A stretch of DNA of 64,000 nt from Rhizobium leguminosarum bv. trifolii WSM1325 (GTDB lineage: Bacteria > Pseudomonadota > Alphaproteobacteria > Rhizobiales > Rhizobiaceae): NCBI GenBank assembly GCA_000023185.1, contig CP001622.1:868001-932000 (forward strand). Direction: 5' to 3'. The notes below the pieces were generated by a model. That model was given only the letters and a program-made list of their open reading frames with translations, did not search any database and was not told where the DNA came from. The position numbers and the translations under genes are program-made. The first letter of the stretch is position 1, and each line of letters starts with the position of its first letter. Positions 41,664-49,315 of this stretch are shown piece after piece.

Positions 41664-42470
41664 ATGAATTTTCTGCGCCGGGTCTTCCCACTTGCCGGGC
41701 TCGTGATTGCAGTTGCGTCGCTGAGCGGCTGCAACATCCTCATTCCCGATGTCGCCGCCGATTCGCCCGCCCGCTTCGTCCAGGAAACCTCGCCGGTCTT
41801 CTATCAGCCGCCCGGCGTCGATCCGCGCCGGGTGCGGCCGATCCCCGATCAGCCGGTGCCGCAGACGCGCGACCTCTACAAGACCCAGTTCCACCAGACC
41901 TATGGCCTGCCGGTTACCAATCCCGTGCACATGGCAATGTACGGTCAGCAGCGTGACGAGGATTTCACCCTGCCGGCGATCCCGGTCAGCCGCGTGCAGC
42001 CGCAGTTCTTGCGCCAGGAGGTCGATTATCAGACGGCTGAGCGTCCCGGCACCGTGGTCATCGATACCAAGGCGCATTTCCTTTATTTCGTCGAGGGCAA
42101 CGGCAAGGCGATGCGCTACGGCGTCGGCCTCGGTCGCGACGGTTACGCCTGGTCGGGGCGCGGCGTCATCCAGTGGAAGCAGAAGTGGCCGCGCTGGACG
42201 CCGTCGGTCGAAATGGTCTCGCGCCAGCCTGAAGTTCGCCCGTTCGGGGCGGAGAATGGCGGCATGAATCCGGGGCTGATGAACCCGCTCGGCGCCCGCG
42301 CCATGTATATCTTCAAGGACGGGCAGGATACACTCTATCGCATCCACGGCACACCTGACTGGCAGTCGGTCGGCAAGGCAACCTCGTCGGGCTGCGTGCG
42401 CATGCTGAACCAGGACGTTATCGATCTTTACGACCGCGTTTCGGCCAAGGCCGAGATCGTTGTGATGTAG
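41664..42470 (+). CDS. L,D-transpeptidase (YkuD family) lipoprotein 1
   Basis: The 268-residue protein starts MNFLRRVFPLAGLVIAVASL with lipobox SLSGC, so it should be a lipoprotein. The YkuD domain begins at GTVVIDTKAHFLYFVEG and contains the catalytic segment YRIHGTPDWQSVGKATSSGCVRM with the nucleophilic Cys. These enzymes cross-link peptidoglycan 3-3 bonds or attach outer-membrane proteins to peptidoglycan in Rhizobiales. AAGGGTGG precedes ATG 41664. A close paralog follows at 42648. Confidence 0.92.
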   Translation: MNFLRRVFPLAGLVIAVASLSGCNILIPDVAADSPARFVQETSPVFYQPPGVDPRRVRPIPDQPVPQTRDLYKTQFHQTYGLPVTNPVHMAMYGQQRDEDFTLPAIPVSRVQPQFLRQEVDYQTAERPGTVVIDTKAHFLYFVEGNGKAMRYGVGLGRDGYAWSGRGVIQWKQKWPRWTPSVEMVSRQPEVRPFGAENGGMNPGLMNPLGARAMYIFKDGQDTLYRIHGTPDWQSVGKATSSGCVRMLNQDVIDLYDRVSAKAEIVVM

Positions 42471-42647
42471 CGCTGCAACAGCGCTACCCATATCGTCCGC
42501 TCCGGGCTGGACACGTCTGCGTGAAGCTATGGTTTATTTGGCGCAAGCCGATAGATCTTTTGATGTTGTTATCGGCATTGGACGAATCACCGGTTTATCC
42601 GGACGTCTCGTCCGGCTTCCCGCATCAGAGGAAATCAGTCCCGCGTC

Positions 42648-43382
42648 ATGAGCTTCGATAGACATCTTTCCCGCCGCAGCTTTCTTTCCTTTTCGGCGTT
42701 GACCGCAGCCTCCGCGCTCGCCGGCTGCGCCTCCTCAGCCAACACCGTGACATCAGGCGATACGACGATCACCTACCGTTCGCCCATGCGCCTGTTCCAG
42801 TCCCCGGGTGCGTCGAGCGTGCCGAGTGGGGCTGAGCTTGCCGTCATGTATGGTCCCATCGAAGACGGCGGCTTTCTCATTCCAGCCGTTCCCTACGAAC
42901 AGATCGATCCGCGCTATTATCGCCAGCGCGTCGTCGATCCCACCGGTCAGCCTCCCGGCACCATCGTCGTCGATACGCCGTCGCGCTTCCTCTATCTCGT
43001 CCAGGGTGACGGCATGGCGATGCGCTACGGCGTCGGCATCGGCCGCGAGGGTTTCGCCTGGCAGGGTTCGGGCGTCATCCAGTGGCGTCAGAGATGGCCG
43101 CGCTGGAAGCCGCCGAACGAGATGGTTGCCCGCCAGCCCGAACTCGTCAAATACTCGATCGAGAACGGCGGCATGGAGCCGGGTCTGAAGAACCCGCTCG
43201 GCGCCCGCGCGCTTTATATCTTCTCGAATGGAGAGGACACGCTCTACCGCCTGCACGGCAATCCCGACTGGCGCTCGATCGGCAAGGCCGTCTCGTCGGG
43301 CTGCGTGCGGCTGATGAACCAGGATATCATCGATCTCTACGACCGCGTGCCGACAAAGGCGCCCATCGTCGTCTGGCAGTAA
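42648..43382 (+). CDS. L,D-transpeptidase (YkuD family) lipoprotein 2
   Basis: The 244-residue protein has a signal with twin Arg and lipobox (SRRSFLSFSALTAASALAGC). The YkuD domain shares long blocks with the preceding gene (PGTIVVDTPSRFLYLVQG, AMRYGVGIGREGFAW, NPLGARALYIF and catalytic LHGNPDWRSIGKAVSSGCVR). The two genes are tandem paralogs 177 bp apart. Likely role: peptidoglycan cross-linking or protein anchoring. A strong terminator follows at 43389-43417. Confidence 0.92.
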   Translation: MSFDRHLSRRSFLSFSALTAASALAGCASSANTVTSGDTTITYRSPMRLFQSPGASSVPSGAELAVMYGPIEDGGFLIPAVPYEQIDPRYYRQRVVDPTGQPPGTIVVDTPSRFLYLVQGDGMAMRYGVGIGREGFAWQGSGVIQWRQRWPRWKPPNEMVARQPELVKYSIENGGMEPGLKNPLGARALYIFSNGEDTLYRLHGNPDWRSIGKAVSSGCVRLMNQDIIDLYDRVPTKAPIVVWQ

Positions 43383-43388
43383 TCGTCA

Positions 43389-43417
43389 CCGAGGCGGCCG
43401 CAATCCGGCCGCCTCGG
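43389..43417 (+). terminator. Intrinsic terminator after the L,D-transpeptidase pair
   Basis: CCGAGGCGGCCG (43389-43400) pairs perfectly over 12 bp with CGGCCGCCTCGG (43406-43417) around CAATC, followed by CTTGATCCTTTT. It lies 7 bp past the stop codon. Confidence 0.85.
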
Positions 43418-43432
43418 CTTGATCCTTTTCCC

Positions 43433-43478
43433 GGGCAAGCAGATGCTTTGCCCCAGGCAAGCGAGTGCTTTGCCCCGG
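43433..43478 (+). repeat. Two tandem small hairpins upstream of cspA
   Basis: GGGCAAGC...GCTTTGCCCC (43433-43454) is followed directly by GGCAAGC...GCTTTGCCCC (43456-43476), two near-copies of a 22-bp palindrome. They lie in the 326-bp gap before the cold-shock gene; the rest of this gap would hold its promoter and a leader of up to about 150 nt. Confidence 0.65.
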
Positions 43479-43708
43479 GGAAAAAGGGTGCTTTCCGCGG
43501 GGGCAAGAGCTTCATTTTGCGCCCGCGAGAGAATTATTTTCCGAAATAGCATTGCTTAATTCGGTAAATATCCTACATGGTGCGTATCGAATTGCTTGCG
43601 ACCTTTGTCCACGCGCTTGAGCGCTCCGTCAGATATCCTCTCAACATCGATACGGCTTGTCGGGGATTATTCCGCAGGCGAACACAAACGGTTGAAAAGG
43701 AGATCGTT

Positions 43709-43918
43709 ATGAATTCAGGCGTCGTCAAGTGGTTCAATGGCACGAAGGGTTTTGGCTTCATTCAGCCCGATGATGGTTCTACGGACGTTTTTGTCCATAT
43801 CTCAGCGGTTGAACGCGCCGGAATGCGCGAACTCGTTGAAGGTCAGAAGATCCGCTACGATCTCGTCCGCGACAAGAAGTCCGGCAAGAATTCGGCTGAC
43901 AACCTTCAGGCCGCATGA
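43709..43918 (+). CDS. cspA: Cold-shock protein (CspA family)
   Basis: The 69-residue protein is a single cold-shock domain: [20 protein letters not shown] with the RNP1 motif [16 protein letters not shown] (RNP2) and the C-terminal strand. It binds single-stranded RNA and DNA and acts as an RNA chaperone. AAAGGAGATCGTT precedes ATG 43709. A longer in-frame ORF upstream is rejected as it runs through the leader. The symbol is generic; rhizobia carry several paralogs and which one this is cannot be told. Confidence 0.93.
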   Translation: MNSGVVKWFNGTKGFGFIQPDDGSTDVFVHISAVERAGMRELVEGQKIRYDLVRDKKSGKNSADNLQAA

Positions 43919-44042
43919 TTTGTCATTCGCCTCTGCTGGCCATGAATATGGCAGCAGGCTGGCCATGTGCTGGCAGCAAGCTGACCACGGATGTACTGGC
44001 AGCGAGCTACCGATACCGGCGGCGGGCTGAGTGACTGGAAGA

Positions 44043-44067
44043 GGTCGGGTACCAGCCCGGCCTTTTT
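44043..44067 (+). terminator. Intrinsic terminator downstream of cspA
   Basis: GGTCGGG (44043-44049) pairs with CCCGGCC (44056-44062), with one G-T pair, and is followed by TTTTT. It lies about 125 bp past the cspA stop. Confidence 0.75.
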
Positions 44068-44169
44068 GCTTTGATCGCAGGCTTTTCCGGAATGCCCGGT
44101 CGTTCCTGAATGACCCCCGGTCGTTCTGATTGACCGAGTGAGCAGCCGAAGAGTCGAAGGGACGCTGAA

Positions 44170-44454
44170 ATGGGCAGACCAAACTATAAAGTCGGCGACA
44201 TGATCGTGCTGAAATCGGGCCTCACCCGCACGGCGAAAGCCGATAAGCGGTGCCGGATCTCCAGCATCCTGCCCAACGACCATGGGCATGTGCAATATCG
44301 CGTCCAGTTCGACGCAGAGAATTTCGAGCGCCGCATCACTGAGGCGGACATCGATACCGGTGAATCTCCTTCGAGGGCTTCCCCCGAGGCGGCAGCCAAG
44401 TCCGACGGCGCCGAGCCCTGGCTGAAGTTTTCGAGCATCAAAATCGGGAAATAG
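44170..44454 (+). CDS. Small hypothetical protein with basic N-terminal domain
   Basis: This 94-residue protein starts MGRPNYKVGDMIVLKSGLTR, with beta-rich alternation continuing through CRISSILPNDHGHVQYRVQF. This resembles a small SH3/KOW-like barrel followed by an Ala/Ser-rich linker and the tail WLKFSSIKIGK. GAAGGGACGCTGAA precedes the ATG. No family is recognised. Its place between cspA and rpsU hints at an RNA- or translation-related role; this is inference only. Confidence 0.75.
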   Translation: MGRPNYKVGDMIVLKSGLTRTAKADKRCRISSILPNDHGHVQYRVQFDAENFERRITEADIDTGESPSRASPEAAAKSDGAEPWLKFSSIKIGK

Positions 44455-44510
44455 TCCCGCGTTTTTAATTTGGACAGTGCGGCGGCCGCCGCGACAGGAA
44501 GGATATCGTT

Positions 44511-44750
44511 TTGCAGGTACTCGTCAGAGATAACAATGTCGATCAGGCGCTCCGCGTGCTCAAGAAGAAGATGCAGCGGGAAGGCCTGTTCCGGGAAATG
44601 AAGGCGCGCAGCGCCTTTGAGAAGCCGTCCGAGAAGCGCGCCCGCGAAAAGGCCGAGGCCATTCGCCGCCAGCGCAAGCTCGCCCGCAAGAAGTTGCAGC
44701 GCGAAGGTCTGCTGCCGGCGCCGAAGAAGGTTCTCCGCCCCACCCGCTAA
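44511..44750 (+). CDS. rpsU: 30S ribosomal protein S21
   Basis: The 79-residue protein is S21: [30 protein letters not shown], then [29 protein letters not shown], the basic helices that bind 16S rRNA near the anti-Shine-Dalgarno end. The start is TTG 44511 with GGAAGGA upstream. Homologs begin at exactly this MQVLVRDNN, so the rare start is convincing. Rhizobia often have more than one rpsU; the [13 protein letters not shown] segment differs from the form I remember as standard (MRDYYEKP), so this may be the secondary copy. Five degenerate 18-20-bp repeats follow. Confidence 0.94.
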   Translation: MQVLVRDNNVDQALRVLKKKMQREGLFREMKARSAFEKPSEKRAREKAEAIRRQRKLARKKLQREGLLPAPKKVLRPTR

Positions 44751-44759
44751 TCCCGGCTG

Positions 44760-44851
44760 TGGCATCACGGCCAACAGTGGCATCACGGGCTCACCGCGGA
44801 ATCACGGCCAACCGTGAATCATGGTTTCTGCCGTGGAGCCATGGCTTACAG
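44760..44851 (+). repeat. Five degenerate tandem repeats after rpsU
   Basis: Units beginning at 44760, 44778, 44798, 44815 and 44834 share TGGCATCACGGCCAACxG-like sequence with increasing divergence. They are 17-20 bp long and directly downstream of the rpsU stop. They are not coding in a consistent frame. Confidence 0.65.
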
Positions 44852-44855
44852 CGCC

Positions 44856-44876
44856 GCGCGTCTTTTCCAGACGCGC
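44856..44876 (+). terminator. Hairpin after the rpsU repeats
   Basis: GCGCGTCT (44856-44863) and AGACGCGC (44869-44876) are perfect 8-bp arms around TTTCC. There is no T-run, so it is a possible terminator or RNA-stabilising hairpin for rpsU. Confidence 0.5.
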
Positions 44877-44975
44877 AAAGGAGGCTGTGACACTTGAATT
44901 TCAGTATAATTCCTTGAACCGATTTCGATTTGAGGAACTATGCAGCAACGCCGCCATCACCTGGGAAAGGGGCAC

Positions 44976-45200
44976 ATGACCGCCACCAAGGGAGAATTCT
45001 TCAATCCCGCCAAGCTTTCGTCTCGCGACAAGGCCGAAGCGACCGACCACACGGCGCGCGCGATTATCGCCGCCGAGGCATCGGCCCGTGACAAGAAGAC
45101 GGAGAAGCTGAAGGCGCTGCGTTTGCAGCAGGAGGCCGAGGCCGAACCTAAGGCGGCGCCTGCCAAGAAGCGCCGGTCGCCGGCTAAGCCGCGGCCCTGA
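44976..45200 (+). CDS. Small Lys/Ala-rich hypothetical protein
   Basis: This 74-residue protein starts MTATKGEFFNPAKLSSRDKA. A long charged helix (AIIAAEASARDKKTEKLKALRLQQEAEAE) and a Lys/Pro/Ala tail resembling nucleic-acid-binding tails (APAKKRRSPAKPRP) follow. GAAAGGGGCAC precedes ATG 44976; a start 12 codons upstream is less likely. No named family is assigned. The basic C-terminus suggests nucleic-acid contact. Confidence 0.75.
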   Translation: MTATKGEFFNPAKLSSRDKAEATDHTARAIIAAEASARDKKTEKLKALRLQQEAEAEPKAAPAKKRRSPAKPRP

Positions 45201-45259
45201 TCTCTCGGCGCGCCCCCGCCCGCTCTACCGGGTGTGCCGGCTCTATCGGATGAATGCGT

Positions 45260-45736
45260 TCAGCCGCCCGTGCCGGCCCGCCCGAGATTGCCCCGCAGCC
45301 GATGCAGCATGTCGCGCATCTCGGCCATTTCCTCAAGCGTGCAGCCTGCGGCTTGCCCGATCGCCGTCATGATCGTATCGATCTCCCCCTTCATTGCCTG
45401 ACCTTGCGGGGTCAGCGACACGATCACCTGCCGTTCGTCGCGCAGGTCGCGGATGCGCTTGAGCAGCCCGCTCTGTTCCAGCCGTTTCAACAGCGGCGAT
45501 AGCGTGCCGGAATCGAGATCCAGTTGCTCGCCGATCGTCTTCACCGGCAATTCGCCGCGTTCCCACAGCACCAGCATCACCAGATATTGCGGATAGGTCA
45601 GGCCGACCTTGTCGAGGATCGGCTTGTAGGCGCGGGTGAAAGCATGCGCTGTCGCGTAGACCGCGAAGCACAACTGCTTTTCCAGCCGCTTCTCCTCTTG
45701 CGGTATCTCCATCGTCTTCGTCGTTTGCGCTTTCAT
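45260..45736 (-). CDS. ohrR: OhrR, organic-peroxide-sensing MarR repressor
   Basis: OhrR represses ohr and is inactivated when its reactive Cys is oxidised by organic hydroperoxides. The 158-residue protein has the signature QLCFAVYATAHAFTRAYKPIL with the sensor Cys at about residue 22, then LTYPQYLVMLVLWE and the winged helix with LDLDSGTLSPLLKRLE and RDERQVIVSLTPQG. Three nearby ATGs (45745, 45742, 45736) are possible starts; 45736 has AGGG at best spacing. It is divergent from ohr with an OhrR-box-like palindrome between. Confidence 0.94.
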   Translation of the reverse strand: MKAQTTKTMEIPQEEKRLEKQLCFAVYATAHAFTRAYKPILDKVGLTYPQYLVMLVLWERGELPVKTIGEQLDLDSGTLSPLLKRLEQSGLLKRIRDLRDERQVIVSLTPQGQAMKGEIDTIMTAIGQAAGCTLEEMAEMRDMLHRLRGNLGRAGTGG

Positions 45737-45806
45737 ATCCATCATCCCTGAGGCGCTGATTGTCCTCTTTTCGAATCCGAAATGCAATTTGCAAAATTCA
45801 CTTGCG

Positions 45807-45822
45807 TGCAATTTAATTGTGC
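45807..45822. promoter_or_regulatory. OhrR operator
   Basis: TGCAATTTAATTGTGC is a near-perfect palindrome close to the known OhrR box TACAATT-AATTGTA. A related TGCAATTTGCAAAATT (45783-45798) lies beside it. Both are in the ohrR-ohr intergenic region. Confidence 0.75.
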
Positions 45823-45870
45823 GATAATAAAAATCCAACCCGATCGAAGGGCCAATCAAAGGAGATCGTC

Positions 45871-46293
45871 ATGCCTATTCTCTATACGACCAAAGCCTCT
45901 GCCACCGGCGGCCGCGCAGGCCGCGCCGTTTCCGAAAACGGCGTTCTGGACGTGACGCTGACAGTTCCCAAGGAACTCGGTGGTGACGGCGCGACCGGCA
46001 CCAATCCCGAACAGCTTTTCGCTGCCGGCTACTCCGCCTGCTTCCTCGGTGCATTGAAATTTGTCGCGGGCCAGCAGAAGGTCAAGATTCCCGAGGACAC
46101 GACGGTCTCCGCCAAGGTCGGCATCGGCCCGCGTGAAGATGGCGGCGGCTTCGGCATCGAAGTGGCGCTGACGGTCAACATTCCGGGTCTCGACCGCGAA
46201 ACCGCTGAAAAGCTCGCAGCCGCAGCCCACATCGTCTGCCCCTACAGCCACGCCATGCGCACCTCGACCGAGGTCCCGGTCACCGTCGCCTGA
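45871..46293 (+). CDS. ohr: Organic hydroperoxide resistance protein Ohr
   Basis: Ohr is a thiol peroxidase that reduces organic and fatty-acid hydroperoxides with lipoylated proteins as reductant. The 140-residue protein has the catalytic Cys57 (YSACFLGAL) and resolving Cys123 (VCPYSHAMR), plus Arg15 and Glu47 (TNPEQLFAAGY) that activate the peroxide. AAAGGAG precedes ATG 45871. It is divergent from ohrR, which should repress it. Length and residues are fully typical. Confidence 0.96.
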   Translation: MPILYTTKASATGGRAGRAVSENGVLDVTLTVPKELGGDGATGTNPEQLFAAGYSACFLGALKFVAGQQKVKIPEDTTVSAKVGIGPREDGGGFGIEVALTVNIPGLDRETAEKLAAAAHIVCPYSHAMRTSTEVPVTVA

Positions 46294-46410
46294 TCGGAGC
46301 AATTCCCAGCAAAAGTGTGGGAGCAGCTTCCATCTTCGGCCGGACGCCGTCGCGCTTCAACTCCTGAGACGAACGCAGTAGAGCCCGGCCCAGGAGATCG
46401 GTGAGGCCAG

Positions 46411-46549
46411 CCCCTCATCCGGCTGCCGCCACCTTCTCCCCGTAAACGGGGCGAAGGGGATATGCCGCGACCTCTCCGTTCCTCGCGAAGCTCTCGCGGG
46501 GCACGTCCCCTCTCCCCGTTTTTACGGGGAGAGGGCTAGGGTGAGGGGC
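46411..46549 (+). repeat. Long intergenic repeat (CCCCTCATCC family), copy D
   Basis: It starts CCCCTCATCCGGCTGCC and ends GGCTAGGGTGAGGGGC, in the same orientation as copies A and B. A short GAGCAATTCCCAGCAAAAGTG fragment of the other repeat family lies at about 46297. Together they fill the 344-bp gap between ohr and the MarR gene; no gene is seen. Confidence 0.82.
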
Positions 46550-46637
46550 AGCCATCGGCTTGCTCTATTCGGCCGCTAGCCGTCCGCTGTGACGAGGTCG
46601 GCGTTCAGCCCGGCGGCCCGGGCGTTTCTGCCATCAT

Positions 46638-47084
46638 TCATGACAGCGCCTGCAGGTCCTGCCGCAGCCTTGCGGCGCCGCCATCCGGCAGCTTTCCGTC
46701 GATCATCGCATGCGTGCTTTCCCAGATCGGCAGCGCTCTCGCCAACACCGCCTTGCCTTCGACGGTGAGGCTCAGCAGCCGGCCGCGCCTGTCCCTCGGG
46801 TTCTCCATCACCTTCACCCAGCCCTTGCGCTGCAGCGGCTTCAGCGCCGCCGTCAGCGTCGTCTGGTCCATGGCGAGCAGGGCGGCGACCGGCCCCATTG
46901 GCGGTGGTTCCGGCCGGTTCAGCGACATCATCAGCGAAAACTGCCCATTGGTCAGCCCGGCCGGCCTCAGCGCATCGTCGAACAGCCGGGCAAGCGCGCG
47001 TGCCGCCCGCTGCACATGCAGGCAGAGGCAGGTGTCGCGCACCAATAGCGTCGTGGAAAAGGGAATCTCGATCGAATTTGACAT
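46638..47084 (-). CDS. MarR-family transcriptional regulator
   Basis: The 148-residue MarR protein has DALRPAGLTNGQFSLMMSLN, the helix-turn-helix VAALLAMDQTTLTAALKPLQRKGWV and the wing NPRDRRGRLLSLT. Two cysteines, C19 and C21 (RDTCLCLHVQRAARAL), lie in the first helix and could sense oxidants or electrophiles. It is divergent from the DUF899-DUF1579-VOC genes with a palindrome between, so it probably represses them. Confidence 0.9.
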   Translation of the reverse strand: MSNSIEIPFSTTLLVRDTCLCLHVQRAARALARLFDDALRPAGLTNGQFSLMMSLNRPEPPPMGPVAALLAMDQTTLTAALKPLQRKGWVKVMENPRDRRGRLLSLTVEGKAVLARALPIWESTHAMIDGKLPDGGAARLRQDLQALS

Positions 47085-47095
47085 GCCCCATTTCT

Positions 47096-47107
47096 ATTGA
47101 TATCAAT
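47096..47107. promoter_or_regulatory. Palindrome between MarR and DUF899 genes
   Basis: ATTGATATCAAT is a perfect 12-bp palindrome 11 bp upstream of the MarR start and about 65 bp before the DUF899 start. It is the best operator candidate in this gap. Confidence 0.6.
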
Positions 47108-47172
47108 GTATTTAGTCAAGGAGAAGGAGATGAGCCGGCTTCACCGGCAAGCGCCGGAGGAGGGCGCATTTC

Positions 47173-47901
47173 ATGCAGAATGAAGTTGTGTCCCGCGAAG
47201 AGTGGCTCGAAGCCCGCCGTGCCCTGCTGGCCAAGGAGAAGGAGGCGACGCGGCTACGCGACAGCGTCAACGCCGCCCGTCTGGCGCTGCCCTGGGTGAA
47301 GGTCGACAAGGATTATGTCTTCGAAACGCCGGAGGGCAGGAGGTCGCTCGCCGATCTCTTCGACGGCCGCAGCCAGTTGCTGATCTACCATTTCATGCTC
47401 GGCCCGGATTGGGACGCCGGCTGCACCGGCTGCTCCTTCCTGTCCGATCATGTCGATGGCGCCCTGCCGCATCTGAACCATCACGACGTCACCTGGGTCG
47501 CCGTTTCACGCGCGCCGCTCGACAAGATCGCCGCCTATAAACAGCGCATGGGCTGGCAATTTCCCTGGGTCTCTTCCTTCGGCAGCGACTTCAATTTCGA
47601 TTATCACGTATCTTTTAGCCCGGAGGATCTTGCCAAGGACGAGGTCTTTTACAATTTCACGCCTATGCAGCCGGCTGACGCCAATGACGAACTGCCGGGC
47701 CTCAGCGCTTTCTACCACAACGACAGGGGCGAGATCTTCCATACCTATTCGAGTTATGCCCGCGGGCCGGAAGAACTGATCGGCACCCTGATGATCCTCG
47801 ACCGCGCGCCGAAAGGCCGCAACGAGGACAGCACGATGAATTTCGTGCGCCGCCACGACGAATATGATGAGGCCCCGAAGGCGCCATCCTGCTGTCACTG
47901 A
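47173..47901 (+). CDS. DUF899 thioredoxin-like protein
   Basis: This 242-residue protein has the DUF899 pattern: EEWLEARRALLAKEKEATRLRD, the LPWVKVDKDYVFET entry, LLIYHFMLGPDWDAGCTGCSFLSDH with a CTGC redox pair, and YHNDRGEIFHTYSSYARG. The fold is thioredoxin-like but no enzymatic activity is established. A second Cys pair ends the chain (APSCCH). It is the first gene of a group with DUF1579 and VOC genes, all probably under the divergent MarR regulator. Confidence 0.88.
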   Translation: MQNEVVSREEWLEARRALLAKEKEATRLRDSVNAARLALPWVKVDKDYVFETPEGRRSLADLFDGRSQLLIYHFMLGPDWDAGCTGCSFLSDHVDGALPHLNHHDVTWVAVSRAPLDKIAAYKQRMGWQFPWVSSFGSDFNFDYHVSFSPEDLAKDEVFYNFTPMQPADANDELPGLSAFYHNDRGEIFHTYSSYARGPEELIGTLMILDRAPKGRNEDSTMNFVRRHDEYDEAPKAPSCCH

Positions 47902-47935
47902 AATAGGCCACCATCACTCAAGGGAGAAGAGGACG

Positions 47936-48400
47936 ATGAAGACCGCTGAAGTGCTGAAGGAACATTCCTTCCTGGAAAGACTGATCGGCGACTGGACCGT
48001 CACCGCACCCGACATGACGGGAAGCGAGCCCTGGACGGAAACCGTCCGCTCACTGCACGGCATCTGGTTCGTCGCCGAAGGGACCGGCCGCATGCCTGAT
48101 GGCAAAGAGGCCACCAGCATCCTGACGCTCGGCTACAACGCCGCAAAAGGCAAATACGTCGGCAGCTGGATCGGCAGCATGATGGATTATATGTGGGTCT
48201 ATGAGGGCGAGCTCGACGCGTCAGGCAGTGTGCTGGACCTCTATACCACAGGTCCCGACTTCAACAGCGAGAGGCTTGCCGATTACCGCGAGCAGATCAT
48301 CTTCACCGACGCCGATCACCGCACCTTCATCTCCAGCGCCAAGCAGCCTGACGGTTCCTGGAAGCAGTTCATGGAAGCACATTACGCCCGCAAGATCTGA
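47936..48400 (+). CDS. DUF1579-family protein
   Basis: This 154-residue protein has the lipocalin-like DUF1579 pattern: HSFLERLIGDWTVTAPDM, GIWFVAEGTGRMPDGKEATSILTLGYNAAKGKYVGSWIGSM and a C-terminal MEAHYARK. No function is established. AGAAGAGG lies 6 bases before ATG 47936. It begins 35 bp after DUF899 and 77 bp before the VOC gene, consistent with one transcript. The fold could bind a small hydrophobic ligand. Confidence 0.87.
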   Translation: MKTAEVLKEHSFLERLIGDWTVTAPDMTGSEPWTETVRSLHGIWFVAEGTGRMPDGKEATSILTLGYNAAKGKYVGSWIGSMMDYMWVYEGELDASGSVLDLYTTGPDFNSERLADYREQIIFTDADHRTFISSAKQPDGSWKQFMEAHYARKI

Positions 48401-48476
48401 CAATCACGGCGCTCAACCTTGAAAAAGGGGTTTCGAAAAAGAGGCCTCGGGAAAAGGGCGTCGAACAAGGGAGAGT

Positions 48477-49259
48477 ATGATGTCCGAGACGCATGGAAAG
48501 TTCATCTGGTGCGAGTTGATGACCCCCGACACATCGGCTGCCGCGAAATTCTATAGCTCGGTCGTCGGCTGGACCACCTCCGAAATGAAAATGGAGGGCA
48601 TGCCCACCTATACGATCTTCGAGGCGAACGGCATCGGCGTCGCCGGCCTGATGGAATTTCCGGCCGAACTCGAGGGTAAGGGCATTCCACCGAACTGGAC
48701 GGGTTATGTCGATGTCGACGACGTCGACCAGTCGGCCAAGGATTTCGCCGCCAGTGGCGGTTCGGTCCGCCGTCCGCCGGAAGACATCCCGACCATCGGC
48801 CGCTTCGCCGTCGTCGCCGATCCACATGGCGCGGTGCTCTGCATCATGACGCCGGCGCCGATGGAGAAGCCCATGCCGGAACTGGCCTTCGACGCACCCG
48901 GCAATATCGGCTGGCACGAACTCTATGCCGGCAATGGCGAACAGGCTCTGGCCTTCTATTCCAAGCTGTTCGGCTGGACGAAGGACAGTGAATTCGACAT
49001 GGGCCCGATGGGCGTCTACTATCTTTTCGCCCATAACGGCAGGCAGACCGGCGGTATGATGACCAAGCCGGAAAACATGCCGATGACGTTCTGGTGCTAT
49101 TATTTCATCGTGCCCACCCTCGACGCCGCGATCGAACGCGTCACCTCAGGCGGCGGCAAGGTCGTCCACGGCCCGATGGAAGTCCCCGGCGGCAGCTGGA
49201 TCATCCAGGCCACCGACCCGCAAGGCGCCTTCTTCTGCCTGGTCGCACCGAAGCGGTAG
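48477..49259 (+). CDS. Two-domain VOC (glyoxalase/bleomycin-resistance-like) protein
   Basis: This 260-residue protein contains two vicinal-oxygen-chelate domains. The first is at about 8-125 (KFIWCELMTPDTSAAAKFYSSVVGW ... FAVVADPHGAVLCIM). The second is at about 138-258 (NIGWHELYAGNGEQALAFYSKLFGW ... IQATDPQGAFFCLV). VOC proteins bind metals and act on or sequester small molecules. The two-domain form resembles CFP30B-type actinobacterial proteins of unknown substrate. GGGAGAG precedes two adjacent ATGs (48477 and 48480). Confidence 0.9.
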   Translation: MMSETHGKFIWCELMTPDTSAAAKFYSSVVGWTTSEMKMEGMPTYTIFEANGIGVAGLMEFPAELEGKGIPPNWTGYVDVDDVDQSAKDFAASGGSVRRPPEDIPTIGRFAVVADPHGAVLCIMTPAPMEKPMPELAFDAPGNIGWHELYAGNGEQALAFYSKLFGWTKDSEFDMGPMGVYYLFAHNGRQTGGMMTKPENMPMTFWCYYFIVPTLDAAIERVTSGGGKVVHGPMEVPGGSWIIQATDPQGAFFCLVAPKR

Positions 49260-49315
49260 GGTTTGACGCGGCAGCTGCGGCAGGCCCCTCATACGGCTGC
49301 CGCCCTGCCTTTCCG

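Noticed and set aside
43920..44035. Imperfect repeats (TGGCAGCAGGCTGGCC-like) after cspA considered as a CRISPR-like array
   Set aside because: Units are short, degenerate and without uniform spacers; they look like a decayed tandem repeat in the cspA 3' region.
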